Of a DNA stretch of 64,000 nucleotides, positions 32,085 through 43,575 are shown one piece after another. The stretch's first letter is position 1, and every line of letters starts with the position of its first letter. Below the pieces are notes generated by a model that saw only the letters and a list, made by a program, of their open reading frames with translations, had not been told where the DNA came from and did no database searches. This DNA comes from Pegoplata infirma (taxonomy: Eukaryota > Arthropoda > Insecta > Diptera > Anthomyiidae): contig OY992537.1 in NCBI GenBank assembly GCA_963921195.1, forward strand, positions 133,322,694-133,386,693, written 5' to 3'. Made by a program: the position numbers and the translations under genes.

Positions 32085-35000
32085 CGACAGATTTTTGGAG
32101 GCCTATCCAATGGTATATCGGTCGTGTCCAAATTAGGCGTTAAGTTAGCTACCGTCAAAAATGTGTAATCGTTTCGGTAGTTTATATGGAGATGTATATA
32201 CGTACGACCGCCAAAATCATTTATAATAATCTCTATCAAAATCATGCTCATCTCTCCATCTGGTGAAGGTAGGTTGCGAAGCTGCATTTTGTATAGGAAA
32301 GGTATTAATTTATTTCTTCTGTCTCATTACAGTCATGGCGATCTAACGGTGGCAGCGATCGAACGCAAGGGGATGCCAACACTAATCCTTGCGTGCATGT
32401 ACTTGCCATACGATGAGGACGACCCCCCAACACAGCATCTGCGAACTCTTATCGAGTACTGCACGAATAAGGGCCAGGATATTGTGGTAGGTGGAGATGC
32501 CAATGCTCACCATACATTGTGGGGAAGCACTGACATAAACAGGCGAGGTGAGTCCCTTTTTGATTACCTTCTATCTGCTAATTTAGTTATATGTAATAAG
32601 GGAAATAAACCTACCTTCTATAACTCAATTAGGGAACAAGTTATTGATATAACTTTGGTCTCAAATACGGACTCGGTTAGAATTTCAGACTGGAGGGTAT
32701 CTAGCGAGTGCTCTTTTTCTGACCATTACTGGATACTCTTCAGCATTGATCTCTCAATGGAGAGTAGGATCCCTTATAGAAACCCCAAGAAAACGAACTG
32801 GGTTAAATTCCGAAGCCTTGTTAGAGCACTACCGGCCCCAGAAATGGATAAACCGGTCAGCATACAGGATTTGGAGGAATCTGTTAGTTTAGTGACGAAC
32901 ACCCTTAGGGAAGCTTATCTTAAATCCTGTCCAGAGCGCTTGCCTCCGAAGAAGATCCATCAACCATGGTGGACCCAGGGGCTCAAGCATCTGAGGACAG
33001 AAAGTAGGAAACTCTTCAATAAGGCAAAGAAAGATAACACGACGGAAGACTGGGAGAACTATCGTCTTAGTTTTAATGCTTTTAAGAAGGAAACCCGAAA
33101 GGCGAAAAGAGAATCCTGGTCCAACTTCTGCGGAGAATTGGAGGGGACTACGGAAGCGGCGAGACTCCGTAAAGTTCTTTCTAAGGACCCCAGCACACCA
33201 GGATTTCTTAATAAACCGGACGGATCCTTTGCAGAAAGCAGTCAGGAAACCATCGAACTTCTGATGGATACCCATTTTCCGGGTTGCAGAGACGAGGTGA
33301 AGAGAGAAACTCCCTTGGATACACTTTCACCAGCTGCAATTCCAACAAATGAATTCATCAAAACGATGGTGGACGAACGCAAGATAACGTGGGCGGTACG
33401 TTCCTTCAAGCCCTACAAATCGGCAGGGCCTGATGGTATTTTTCCGGCACTCTTGCAGGAGTCCCTCGGGATAATCATGCCATGACTACTGCGTATTTTT
33501 ACGGGGAGCCTGGCATCGGGATATATACCCTCCGAATGGAGGGAGGTTAGGGTGGTCTTTATTTCCGAAGCGGGAAAAATAAACCACAATACCGCAAAGG
33601 ATTACAGACCTATCAGTCTGTCATCGTTTCTATTGAAAACACTGGAAAGACTGGTAGATCAGACAACTTCAGCGAGGCCCAACGCGCCTATCTTAAGGGT
33701 AGGTCTGTCGAGACGGCTTTAAGTGATGTTGTCGGCTTGATTGAGAATACTCTTCACAAAAAAGAGTACGTTTTAGCATCATTTCTGGACGTGGAAGGCG
33801 CGTTCAACAATGTCAAAATATCGTCAATTCTTAATGCCCTACGAAAAACAGGCACGGACACACAGATTACTCTATGGACGGGCAACATGCTGAAAAGCAG
33901 GGCGATTAACTCGAAAATAGGTGATGGTGAAGCGAGGAAATTAGTTACAAGGGGCACACCACAAGGGGGGGTGATCTCTCCTCTTCTGTGGAATCTTGTA
34001 ATAAATGAAATCCTCGAGTCACTCAACGGGATGGGCATCAAGGTGGTTGCCTATGCTGATGACGTTGTGATCCTAATCAGAGGTAAGTTTTTACCAACGA
34101 TTAGTGAACTCATGGAATCAGCACTTAAGATACTCTTGACGTGGGCAAGGGAAAACGGTCTGGGAGTCAATCCCTCCAAAACTCCCTCCCTCCGAACTAG
34201 TCTTGTTCACGAAAAGGACTAAGATAGACAGGTTTGTTCTTCCCAAACTAGATGGAATCACCCTAGAACTATCTAATGAGGCGAAATACCTGGTGTAATC
34301 CTGGACTCAAAGCTTTCCTGGAAAGGAATACGGGGGAAAGGATGAAAAAGTCGTTATGTGCTTTTTACACCTGCAGAAGAGCTTTCGGATGAAGGTGGGG
34401 TCTAAAACCGTATATTATCCACTGGATGTATGGTGCGATAATTAGACCAATACTTACCTATGGAGCCCTTGTGTGGTGGAAAGTAGCGGATAAGAAATCA
34501 TATCTCTGCAACCTACAGAAGGTACAGCGACTGGCGTGCGTGGGTATCACTGGTGCTATTAGATCCGCACACCAGGCCGGTCTGGAAGTGATACTAAACA
34601 TTCAGCCCGTAGATATCTACATCAAGAGCACAGCAGCAAAATCGGCTCTTAGGTTAAGAGAGTCACTAATGCTTAAGCAACGCTCTTGGGGACACTCGAC
34701 CATATTAAGTACGGTGGGCGGGTCGGAATTAGAACGGAAAACCGACTATATCTCACCGCAGACGAACTTTAATAGGAACTTCGAAGTCAAAATACCAACT
34801 AGGGAAGACTGGGCGGCAAACTCTGTTATAACGGGGAATGCCGAGGTTTTTGCAATTGACAAAGCCGCGCAGATGATTATGACAAAGGACCTAAGTCCTT
34901 GCGCCATCAACATTTTTGTGGACAGTCTTGCAGCTCTGAAGGCCTTAGGGTCACACACTGTAAAATCGAGAATTGTTAGTAATTGTATACAATCCCTTCA

Positions 35001-35691
35001 TCGAATCAGTCACCACACAGTCAAGCTAATCTGGGTCCCTGCACATAGTGGGGTCGATGGTAACGAATTAGCTGATGAGTGTGCAAGAGGTGGCTCCGAG
35101 TCGGTGGGGGAACGTGTCGAACCGGATATCTCGGTTCCTATGGTGGAGTTGATGAACGAAATTGATAGGATATCGGAGAATATGATGAGGGATAGGTGGA
35201 TATCCCTGACCACGTGCAGGATATCGCGGACCATGTGGCCACTGCCAAATCCTAAGAGGACAGAAAGTCTTCTTACCTTTGGCAAACGGACGGTTAGCCT
35301 ATTAGTAGGAGTACTGACGGGACACTGTATAATCGGCCAAATGGCCGTTCGTATGGGAATTTCTGACAGGGACTTTTGCAGAAGTTGTGGAGAGGTGGAG
35401 GAGAAGGAGTCAGTGAGGCACTTGTTGTGTGAATGTCCGGGTCTGATGAAACGTCGTCTTAAGTATTTGGGGCAATGATTTTTTGATGACTTAGATTGCC
35501 TAAACAGCGTCCCATTGACGTCTCTAGCAGAATACCTTAGGGAATCGGGGTGGTTTGAGAGGTAGAATTTTGTATATATTAGGGGAGTAGGGAGACAACT
35601 TTAGGGGAATCACAATGGGCCTTATGGCCTCCGAGTGAATTCGCCAAATCGGCGGACGCCCATCCAACCTAACCTAACCTAAGCTGATCCC
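32085..35691 (+). mobile_element. LOA family B, plus-strand copy, 5'-truncated and decayed
   Basis: Shares domain order and many motifs with LOA copy 1 but is clearly a different family. The 3' end is CCAACCTAACCTAACCTAAG at 35673-35692. The left limit is uncertain because the first recognisable endonuclease residues are near 32206. Confidence 0.75.
32206..35565 (+). pseudogene. LOA-B ORF2 (endonuclease-RT-RNase H), several frameshifts
   Basis: Frame 1 (to 33485): RSCILYRKGINLFLLSHYS, GGDANAHHTLWGSTDINRRG, SDHYWILFS (endonuclease), then SFKPYKSAGPDGIFPALLQE. A stop at 33483-33485 precedes ISLSSFLLKTLERLVD in another frame. Next piece (33737-34222): FLDVEGAFNNV, TPQGGVISPLLWN, AYADDVVILI, GVNPSKT. 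Last piece (34426-35478): FVDSLAALKALG, WVPAHSGVDGNELADECARG and CRSCGEVEEKESVRHLLCEC. A final shift gives a C-terminus ending at 35565. The first RNase H aspartate region (YTDGS in copy 1) is deleted around 34820. Not functional. Confidence 0.8.
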
Positions 35692-36430
35692 GTATTTTTT
35701 CGTTAGGCGAAATTCCTGCTAGTTCGGTTTTAATACGGATTTTCTTGAAAGCCCTTATTTTTTCATAAGGTGGCAACCCTTTTTTAAATTTGAGATTGGG
35801 AAGTTAAAAAAAAAATAACAGGTAACTCTTATTTTTCCCCCTCATTCCCATATTCAAGTTTCAGGACAATCGGTGGGTGCCCTGTAAAAGACCTTCCTTG
35901 TAAGTCCTTTTTGTAAACAAGAGTTTTGGCGGGTTTAACTCCCAGACCGTTGACCTTTGCCCACGTTGAGATTATCTTAAGCGCAGACTACATGAGTCGC
36001 TAATCGTTGGTAAAAACTTACCATTGATTAGTATCACGACGTCATCAGCGTAGGTAACTACCTTGATACCCATGCCGTTGAGTGATTCAAGGATCATATT
36101 CATTCAAGGATCATATTTATAACATGATTTCACTGAAGGGCAGATATAACACCCCTCTGAGGTGTGTCTGTTTTAACGACCTTCCACGGTTGCTACCCAT
36201 TTCGTTGTGTGACTCGAGGATGTTATTATTACAAGATTCCGCAGAAGAGGTGAGATCACTCCCTCTCGTGGAGTGCCCCTTGTAACTACTTTCCTCGCTT
36301 CAATTTCACCTATCTTCGACCTAATTGCACAGCTTTTCAGCATGTTGCCCATTGAGAAATCTGAGTGTCCGTATTTTTAAAGACATTGATGATATTTTGA
36401 CATTGTTAAACGTACCTTCAACATGACTAG

Positions 36431-36848
36431 GTTACTTTTTTTGTTTTAAATATGTGTCCCTTTATTTTTCCTGCTCTAGAAAATAAAACCTATTCGATGA
36501 CAATCGAAAGGTGACACAAAAATCGCAAACTCAATAAATCACGCTGGAAAAATATATTAAATAATTTCAAATTACTATTTTCGTGTATTAAAAACGTTTT
36601 GTTCACTCGTAATTCACGTCCATCACGACATCAGCGCCCATCTCTTGTGTTATTATATAAATTTGTTTGCACATGTATATAAAAATTTAGCTTTGATAAA
36701 CGTAAATTTAATTTTGTTTTGTGGAATACCAAAAAAACCATTGAAATTTTATATGAATTATAAAATCTATTCGCTTGTAAACTAGATAATACTGGTTCTT
36801 TATGTAGTTGTAAGTGTTGTTGATGTATTTAGTTGTTAATGATTGTTA
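36431..36848. other. noncoding, no assignable feature
   Basis: AT-rich, with no shared repeat words recognised and no open frame of interest. Confidence 0.45.
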
Positions 36849-36851
36849 TAC

Positions 36852-37564
36852 GGAGTTCACACTAGAGAATTTGTACTCGTTTAAGCCACTTGTTTAAAAA
36901 AGTAAACAAAATCGTTCACACTACATTTTGCGCGTTTAACTTTGAGTGTTTAACGTTTGTAAACAAACGCACATAACCTAATTCTGAAAAAAATTGCAAA
37001 AATATTTCTAAAAACCTTTTAAACTTTGGCGGAAGACAAGATATTTAATTTTTTTATAACATTTACATAACACCACTACACGGAACACCTTTTTATTGAC
37101 TCATTCCAAGTAAATAGGAAGATTTTTCTGTTTTTTGTTCCGGACCTGTCCGAAGCTGTTTGCATATTTATACTTCGATGGAAGGCAAAATTCACTATTA
37201 GTGCAGCTTTTCCAATATAATTATAAATAAAACACACACTTTTTTCTGATTTTTCAGTAGTTTTTATTAGTTTTTTAAATATTTATAATTTCTCAATTTT
37301 CCAATGTTTTGCTAAGAAAATGGCAGACAGATACAGAAGCTGGCTGCTATGAAATCTTTTTTTTTTTTTGGCATAGAATAAAGAAAAATTAAAAGGAAAT
37401 ATACCGAACCCTGCCTTTGAAATGTTTAGCGAAATGTTCAACAGGGAAACAAGTCGAATTTGATTGTTTAGCTGAACAACCAAATGTATGGGGAAACAAG
37501 TCAAATTTTGCTCGTTTAGCGCTTAAACACTCATGAGATGTTTAAAGTCGCTAGTGTGAACTCC
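36852..37564. mobile_element. TIR element GGAGTTCACACTAG, possible TSD ATA
   Basis: GGAGTTCACACTAG at 36852 faces CTAGTGTGAACTCC at 37551-37564. Inner words AACAAGTC / CTTGTTT and GTTTAAGC / GCTTAAAC are also inverted. ATA lies just outside both ends with a one-base offset on the left. It fits a PIF/Harbinger-type MITE, but the duplication is weak. The open frame at 37283-37504 is not supported as a gene. Confidence 0.6.
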
Positions 37565-37704
37565 ATATTATGAAGTCCACTTACAATGAAGGAATCCTAT
37601 GACTTAAACTCTGATTATTATGCAATTCATACATCGTGAACCAATGTTGCAAATATGCCAGATTTAATTTGGTCAAAATGATAATATAAATTTACCTTAT
37701 ATTC

Positions 37705-38430
37705 AGTACACTCAAAAAAAAAACTGTAAAGTTAGCAAAAAATTTAGTTAAATTTAACTAAAAAAGCACCTGATTTTGGGCCTACTAAATTTTTAGTTAA
37801 TTTAACTCAAAATATTTAGCTAACTTTTCGTAGAATGAATGTAGCAAAAAAACCGTAACTTTAACTAAAAATTTAGCTGAAATTTCGTAACGTTTTTATG
37901 TACATATATTAACAAAAAAATTAATTGAATTCAGCTAAACTTTTTGTTACTTTTCGTAAACTAAAATTTACAAAATATTTTGTAAAAAATTGTAAGTTTA
38001 TTTTTTCTGTTTTTTCATCAGCTTAAGTAGAACTTATGAGATTCGCATAGAAGGCTACACAAGAAATTTCACTTAACAAATTTGTTACGAAAAATCAACA
38101 AATTAATTAGTAAAAATTCGTAAACTCAGTTTTGAAGTCAACAAAAAAAATTAATTCAAAATTTGTTTAAAACTAGTATTTTCGTAAATTGAACTTAACT
38201 AAAAAAAGTAGTTAAAACGCTGATTTTAACTAAAAATTTGCTAAAAAGCCAGTAAACTCGAGTTAACAAAAAAAAAATTTTGTTAACTTTACAGTTTTAT
38301 TTTTTTGAGTGTACCGTTTTAATCATTTCGACACACGAGGCACGTGCCCAGGGCCACCGACCTCACAGGGGCCTTTTTTGAAAACTTTGCAAACACTTTT
38401 TTTATGACCTACAAATGTTTTGAATTTTTT
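37705..38430 (+). mobile_element. hAT-like left end CAGTACCGTTTTAATC, split by a TA MITE
   Basis: CAGTA (37705-37708, with the A shared) continues as TACCGTTTTAATCATTTCG at 38312. The same start, unsplit, is at 39287 (CAGTACCGTTTTAACCATT, followed in both by GGCACGTGCCC). No right end was found for either copy. Confidence 0.55.
37709..38311. mobile_element. TA MITE (CACTCAAAAAAA, ACTGTAAAGTTA), 603 bp
   Basis: CACTCAAAAAAA at 37709 and TTTTTTTGAGTG ending 38311 are flanked by TA on both sides. Inside each end lies ACTGTAAAGTTA or its inverse. Same family as 61488-62105 and 63850-64000. The interior is made of AAATTTAGTTAA-type words only. Confidence 0.8.
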
Positions 38431-38850
38431 TTTGCATACGAACACTTTAAACGCTTGCCATTTTTTTGTTATGTATGTGTGGACAATGTTCTGGTAGAGG
38501 CCTAAACAAAAACCTGCTTATTGGGTGTGGTAATCTCTTATACTTTCCGAGGTATAGTCATTTTTAAAAGTGAAATTTCAAAGTTTGACTTACCCGGCTC
38601 CAGTTTTTGCCCAGCGGTTAAATGGGGGAAGCAGCAGAATTCCCAAACTTGGATACCTTTTGCATACGAGCACCTTAAACGCTTGCCATTTTTTTTTGTT
38701 TGTTATCAGATTTCCTAAAAAAAATATGTGCTGCTAGAGGACTAAAAAACATTCTGATTAGTGGATGTGGTTATCTCTTATACTTTTCCAGATAGAGCCA
38801 TTTTAAAAAGCGAAATTTTAAAGTTTGATCTATTCGGCTATAGTTTTTTG
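38430..38850 (+). repeat. tandem duplication, unit about 228 bp
   Basis: TTTGCATACGAACACTTTAAACGCTTGCC (quoted in part: ACGAACACTTTAAACGC) at about 38435 recurs diverged at about 38662. Both are followed in order by a TGGTAATCTCTTATAC-type word and an AAAGTTTGA word. Confidence 0.7.
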
Positions 38851-39286
38851 CCAATAGCACATTTCGAATTTATTCCGATTTATTTCAAAATAAGTTCATT
38901 TGAAACAAGATAGATTTCTGATTTTTTTTTCAAACCAAAAAACTAAGCGATAACTTGTTTAATGTGAAGGTTACACGGTTTAAAAAATGCAACTTTTTTT
39001 TCGTAAAAAGTACGAACACCCTTTTGACTCTAGATAAAAAGTTTCGCTCAGAACATATTGATTTTTTTTTTTAGTTTGAAAGGTAACATCACGTAGATGA
39101 GTTTCACATAAAAAATGGAGGCTGAGGTGTTAGTTTTGCTTCCGCCATCCCCATCCAAATTTGGCAAATTTTTGGCCAGAAAATCGACTTTAACCCACTG
39201 TGAAAAAACCGCACGTCTCCGATTAGACTTTAAAGGCATGTGTGGATGATTTATCATGTAGGTAGCTTACACCATGTGGGTGTAAG
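38851..39286. other. noncoding between hAT-like fragments
   Basis: Nothing beyond homopolymer tracts. Probably body of the hAT-like fragment that starts at 37705. Confidence 0.4.
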
Positions 39287-39370
39287 CAGTACCGTTTTAA
39301 CCATTAGGGCACATTGGGCACGTGCCCAAGGCACCCGACCTCACGGATTCCCCGGAATGCCAATTAATTC
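39287..39370 (+). mobile_element. hAT-like left end, second copy
   Basis: CAGTACCGTTTTAACCATT and GGGCACGTGCCCAAGG. Same orientation as the copy at 37705. It is truncated against the satellite block. Confidence 0.55.
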
Positions 39371-39985
39371 ATTTACAAGAAAAATCCGATTTATTTTTGA
39401 GACATTTTTCGTGTAGACACTTTTTGGTAAAAAAGTTTAAAAAAAGTCTCAGATTGTCATTTATCGCAGATTTTGAGACATTTTTTATATAGAAAAGTTT
39501 CAGCTTCTGAGACCTTTTTTGTATAGAAAAATTCTCAGATTCTGGGACACTTTTCTTATAGAAAAAGTCTCAGATTCTGAAAAACGTCTCAGATTCTAAG
39601 ATTTCTGAGAAACTTTTTAAAATGTTAAAGTTGCTACAAGTCTCAGAAAGGCTGGCAGATTCTAAAACCTGTTTCGAATTTTTTGTGTAGTAAAGTTTCA
39701 GATTCTGAGACATTTTCCCTATAGAAAAATTCTGAGATTCTAAGACATTTTTCGTATAGAAAAAGTTTTAGATTCTGGGACATTTGTCGTTCAGAAAAAG
39801 TGTGAGATTCTCAAACATTTTTCGTACAATAAAGACAAAAATGAATGATTCTGAGACAATTTTCGTATAAAAGAAGGACTCAGATTTTGAGAAATTTTTT
39901 GTATAAAAAAGGTATAAATTTCTAACACGTTTATCTTAAAGAAAAAGTTTCAGATTCTGACACATTTTTCCCCACGAAAAAAAAA
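39370..39985. repeat. 35-bp-period satellite-like array (best block)
   Basis: About 16 units. The consensus has two palindromic centres per unit: GTCTCAGATTCTGAGAC and TTTTTCGTATAGAAAAA. The words occur, more degenerate, at 1500, 3240, 3820, 7531, 10360, 21660, 30000 and 60115. Confidence 0.75.
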
Positions 39986-39995
39986 AAAACACAAA

Positions 39996-40160
39996 TATCC
40001 TCCATCGGAGTCGTTCCTAGGGGGGTGCAATGTATGACCAACCCCCATTAATTTTTACAACCCAACATTTTTTCTAAACAAACGTAATTCTTATCTCCAC
40101 TCCATAAGGGGGCTTCCATCATGGACGTATACAGGGGGCGGGCACAGGGGTCATGTGTCC
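39996..40160 (+). mobile_element. solo TIR unit of the 41208-type element
   Basis: TCCTAGGGGGGTGCAATGTA, then GACCAACCCCCATTAATTTT and a TAAGGGGGCTTCC-type end. This is one about 165-bp unit like those tiling the TIRs of 41208-45720. It is isolated here. Confidence 0.6.
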
Positions 40161-41207
40161 TTTTCGATTTGAAAATTGTTAAAATTTAATAAAAAAATTT
40201 TAAATTTTTTTTATAAAATTTAAAAAATTTCAAACTTGAATGTTTCGAAAATGGAATGCGTTAACTTACGAAGACGTACACTCAAAAAAATAAACTGGTA
40301 AAATGCCTTGTAATCCCGTTCTACCAATATTTAAAAATTTTCCTTGTTTTGTAACAAAAAATCTTGTACTTTGCTCAAACGAGAACTACAGTTTTATTGG
40401 AATTGTACAAGTTAATTTTCGTAATTGTATTCTACCATTTTGAAAGGTTATTTTACAAAAAAAAAAAACTGTAATTTTACAACAAAGTTTTTATTACGAG
40501 GATTCTAGTTGAATTACAAAAAAAAATTTAATTTACAAGAATTATGTGTTTAACAAAAAAAAAAATTTTTTTTTTGTAAATTTTTTTTTATTAAAAAATA
40601 TTTAAAAAAACTTGATAAAATTTTGAAAAATTTATTACAAAGATTCTAGTTAATTTACAAAAAAAAAACAGTTTTTTTACAAAAATGATTTTATTACGAG
40701 GATTTATGTTGTTTAACAAAAAACAATTTTTTTTTTGTAAATTTACAATTTTGGTTTGTAAATTTACCATTTTTTTAAACATATTTACCATTTTTTCTTG
40801 TAAGCCTACCATGTTTTTATACCCTCCACTTAGTGATAGTAGGGTATATATAAGTTTGTCATTCCGTTTGTAACTCATCGAAATATCGATCTGGGACCCC
40901 AAAAAGTATATATATTCATGATTCCCGATCGATTTTAAGACATTCTAGCGATGTCCGTCTGTCCGTCTGTCTGTCTGTCTGTGGAAAATGCTGTCGCGGA
41001 CAAAATATTGCACAGAGATGACTGAAACTGAACATATTTATTGGAAGTTCTCCCGAGAAGTTTGGTATTGCATTTGAGCGATATCGATTCAGCGGTTCAA
41101 AAGTTATGAACGAAAATGTAAGCACACCTCAAAAATTTCAGTACATTCAACATAACCTAAAAATACAAAATGCTCTAATTCGGCTTCTGGTTGACATATG
41201 TGAACAT

Positions 41208-42219
41208 TAGGGGTGGGATAGTGCACGAGTTTTCGATTTCGACACGCTAGAACCGCTTATTTTGTGAGGTTCGTAAAAAAAATGCATGGGCCAAAAAATG
41301 GGGCAGATCGGATAGGATCTAGGGGTCGCTCATCGGGGTCAAAGTTGGGCGTAGAGGGGAAAAAATCCACAAAAAGGCCAGAAACTCCCCTGGTTTTGCT
41401 CCTAGAGGGGTCAAATGTGAGACCGGCCCCCATTATTTTTTCCCCCTGAACACTTTTGTCAACCATACCTAAGCCCTATCTCCAATCCCTAAGGGGGGTC
41501 CCATACAAAGGTGTCCTAGAAGTCACCCTAGAGGAATCAAATATATGACCGACCCCAAATATTTTTTCAATCCCAACATTTTCTTAGAACATACCTACCC
41601 GCTATCTTCAATCCTTAGGGTGGTCCCCATACATTTTTTTTATTTTTTCTTAAATTGTCATATTAAATCAGCTCCTACCGGTCCAATGGTGCCTCCTAGA
41701 GGGGTCATTATCAAGACCAACCCCCATTAATTTTTAGCCCCCAACACTTCTTCTGAACTTACCAATTCCATATGTCCAATTCCTAAGGGGTCTCCCACAC
41801 AAAATGACATTTTTGTAAAACTTGCTCTCACCGCTCTAACAATCGCAGGGGTGACCCTAGAGAAGTTAAATGTGTGACCGACCCCAATATTTTTTCAGCC
41901 CCAACATTTTCCCCAAACAAACCTACCCTCTATTTTAAAGCCTTAAGGGTGTCCCCACACATTTTTTTATTTTTTAATTTTTTTTTTTTTATAAAATCTT
42001 CGCCTAGCGCTCCCATTCTGCCTTTTAGGAACAGTAAATGCAGACTGACCCCCATTAATTTTTACCCCCTACATTTTTTCTGACCACACCTACGCCGTAT
42101 TTCCACTTTGTAGGGGTGCTCCCCTGGGGAAAACTAAATTAGTAATGTATGTAGAGAAGTCAAATGTATGACCTGCCCATATATTTTTTTAGCAAAACAT
42201 TTTCTTCAAACATACCTAC
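41208..42219. repeat. left TIR of element A built of about 165-bp units
   Basis: A GACC-x-(A/G)CCCC word recurs at 41421, 41547, 41715, 41876 and 42047, each followed by ATTTTTT, CCAACA, a CTA-x-C-x-CTATCT-like word and CTTAAGGG. After the first short step, spacings are 161-171 bp. The small plus and minus open frames here are products of the repeat. Confidence 0.8.
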
Positions 42220-43404
42220 TAGGGTATTAAATCGATTAACCGTTAATCGGTTAACCGATTAATTTTGGTCGATTAACTGTTCGAATAATTTAAAATTGCC
42301 AATTTTCAAATAACAAATAAACCGATTAATTTGTGTCGATTAACCGATTAACCGAAACTTATTTTTTTAGTACTTTTGGTTATTTTTTGCTGTTTAAGTT
42401 TCTGTAAATTAAGGTTCTGCTATCTCATCTTGAGATATTAAGGATTTCAATTTTCAATAATGCACTCTAGAAAAGTGAGTCCAGTTTCCAAAAATAAATA
42501 GTGTAAATTCAAATAACTTACTACTATAAATTGTGTAAGTTTTCAACAATTTTAAGTAGAATTACGTAATTTGTGTAAATTTACACAATTTATAGTAGGG
42601 AACTGAAATCATTTTAATTAGAGTGTGAATAAACTCAGATTTTCGCAAAACCGTAAAATATTTTTGATGTGAAAATAGTTAAGCACATCTGAAAAAAAAA
42701 CACTTTTGGAATCCTTCAGATATCTGTTTTAATCACGGAGATATTGACCGATGAAATTATTGCAATTTTAGCACTGGGATTGGGGTAATTTTTCAGGATG
42801 CCATACAAAAATTCTTTACTTAGGCTAAGATTGTTGGGGGTATTTGAAGCATTAGCATAGAGCAATGGTTCCCAACCTTTTTTACTCCACGCCCCACTTT
42901 TAAGTTAAAAAATTTCCTTGTCCCCCCTAAACTCAAGAAAAATTTGTTAATTTTTCTAATTTTTGTTTTTAATGAAAAATTACTACTGGTTTAGCAAAGT
43001 TTTTGTAAAATAGTAGTAAGAATTAAAAATAAGTTTTTAGTAAAAATTGTAAGCAATTTACAAATTTTTGTAGTTAATTTTGTTACAGAAAATAGTTTTT
43101 GTAGTTAATTTGACTAAAAAAATCTTGCACTGGAACGCTCAAATTGCTCCCCCCCCAGTGGGGCAAGAATTAAAGGTTGGGAACCATTGGCATAGAGAAT
43201 ACAGATTTCTTACTTGTTTATAATAAGATTTTAAAAAGCACTACAATTTGTTGTTTTATATTCAATTTTAATTTAAAATTCATATTATTCGGTTAATCGA
43301 ATAATTCAAATTTAACCGATTATTAACCGATTAAATCTCAACCCCGATTAATTATTTGCCCGATTAACCGATTAAACAAGAACCTCGATTAATTGAATAC
43401 CCTA
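42220..43404. mobile_element. hAT-like element nested in element A, TSD ATACCTAC
   Basis: TAGGGTATTAAATCGATTAA at 42220 faces TTGAATACCCTA ending 43404. ATACCTAC flanks both (42212-42219 and 43405-43412). Both subterminal regions are packed with CGATTAACCGATTAA words. Noncoding inside. It carries a further MITE at 42863. Confidence 0.9.
42863..43189. mobile_element. hAT MITE CAATGGTTCCCAACC, 327 bp, TSD GCATAGAG
   Basis: The 15-bp ends CAATGGTTCCCAACC and GGTTGGGAACCATTG are perfect inverses. GCATAGAG flanks both (42855-42862 and 43190-43197). C/G runs lie just inside. Innermost member of the nest. Confidence 0.92.
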
Positions 43405-43575
43405 ATACCTACCCTCTATCTTCAAGGTGTTACCCCACAATTTTTTTATTTATTTTATCGAGAAATCCGAGGTCTTTAATTTGTAATTTAATAGTAACTT
43501 TTGTTAAGCATAAAAAAATATTTTTTTAACTTGAAAATAATAAAAAATGATAAATAATATAACTATAAATCAAAT

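Larger units (their letters stand above)
31878..35900. mobile_element. Harbinger-like TIR element carrying a LOA-B copy, TSD TAA
   Basis: CAAGGAGAGTCTTTCACAGG at 31878 faces a matching inverse ending CCTTCCTTG at 35900; similarity runs about 110 bp inward (GGACAATCG, AACTCTTATTTT). TAA flanks both ends (31875-31877 and 35901-35903). The plus LOA-B copy shows the uninterrupted site (CTATCTTAGTCC), so a 3-bp duplication is supported. Its bulk is the nested LOA-B element. Confidence 0.7.
30360..36430 (-). mobile_element. LOA family B, minus-strand relic, broken by three insertions
   Basis: Pieces at 30360-30810, 30993-31087, 31585-31877 and 35901-36430 follow LOA-B coding order on the minus strand, compared with the plus copy at 32085-35691. 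They give AAQMIMTRDLSPGAI, MFVDSLATLKALE (RNase H), a WWWRAVDKKSYLCNLQK block, and VVTYADDVVIL (RT motif C) at about 36030-36060. All carry stops and frameshifts. Part of 36100-36300 is locally duplicated. The breaks are a small MITE, a hAT-like MITE and a 4-kb Harbinger-like element. Confidence 0.75.

Noticed and set aside
39370..39985. Regularly spaced repeats resembling a CRISPR array
   Set aside because: The units are contiguous and diverged without unique spacers, there are no cas genes, and the genome is eukaryotic.
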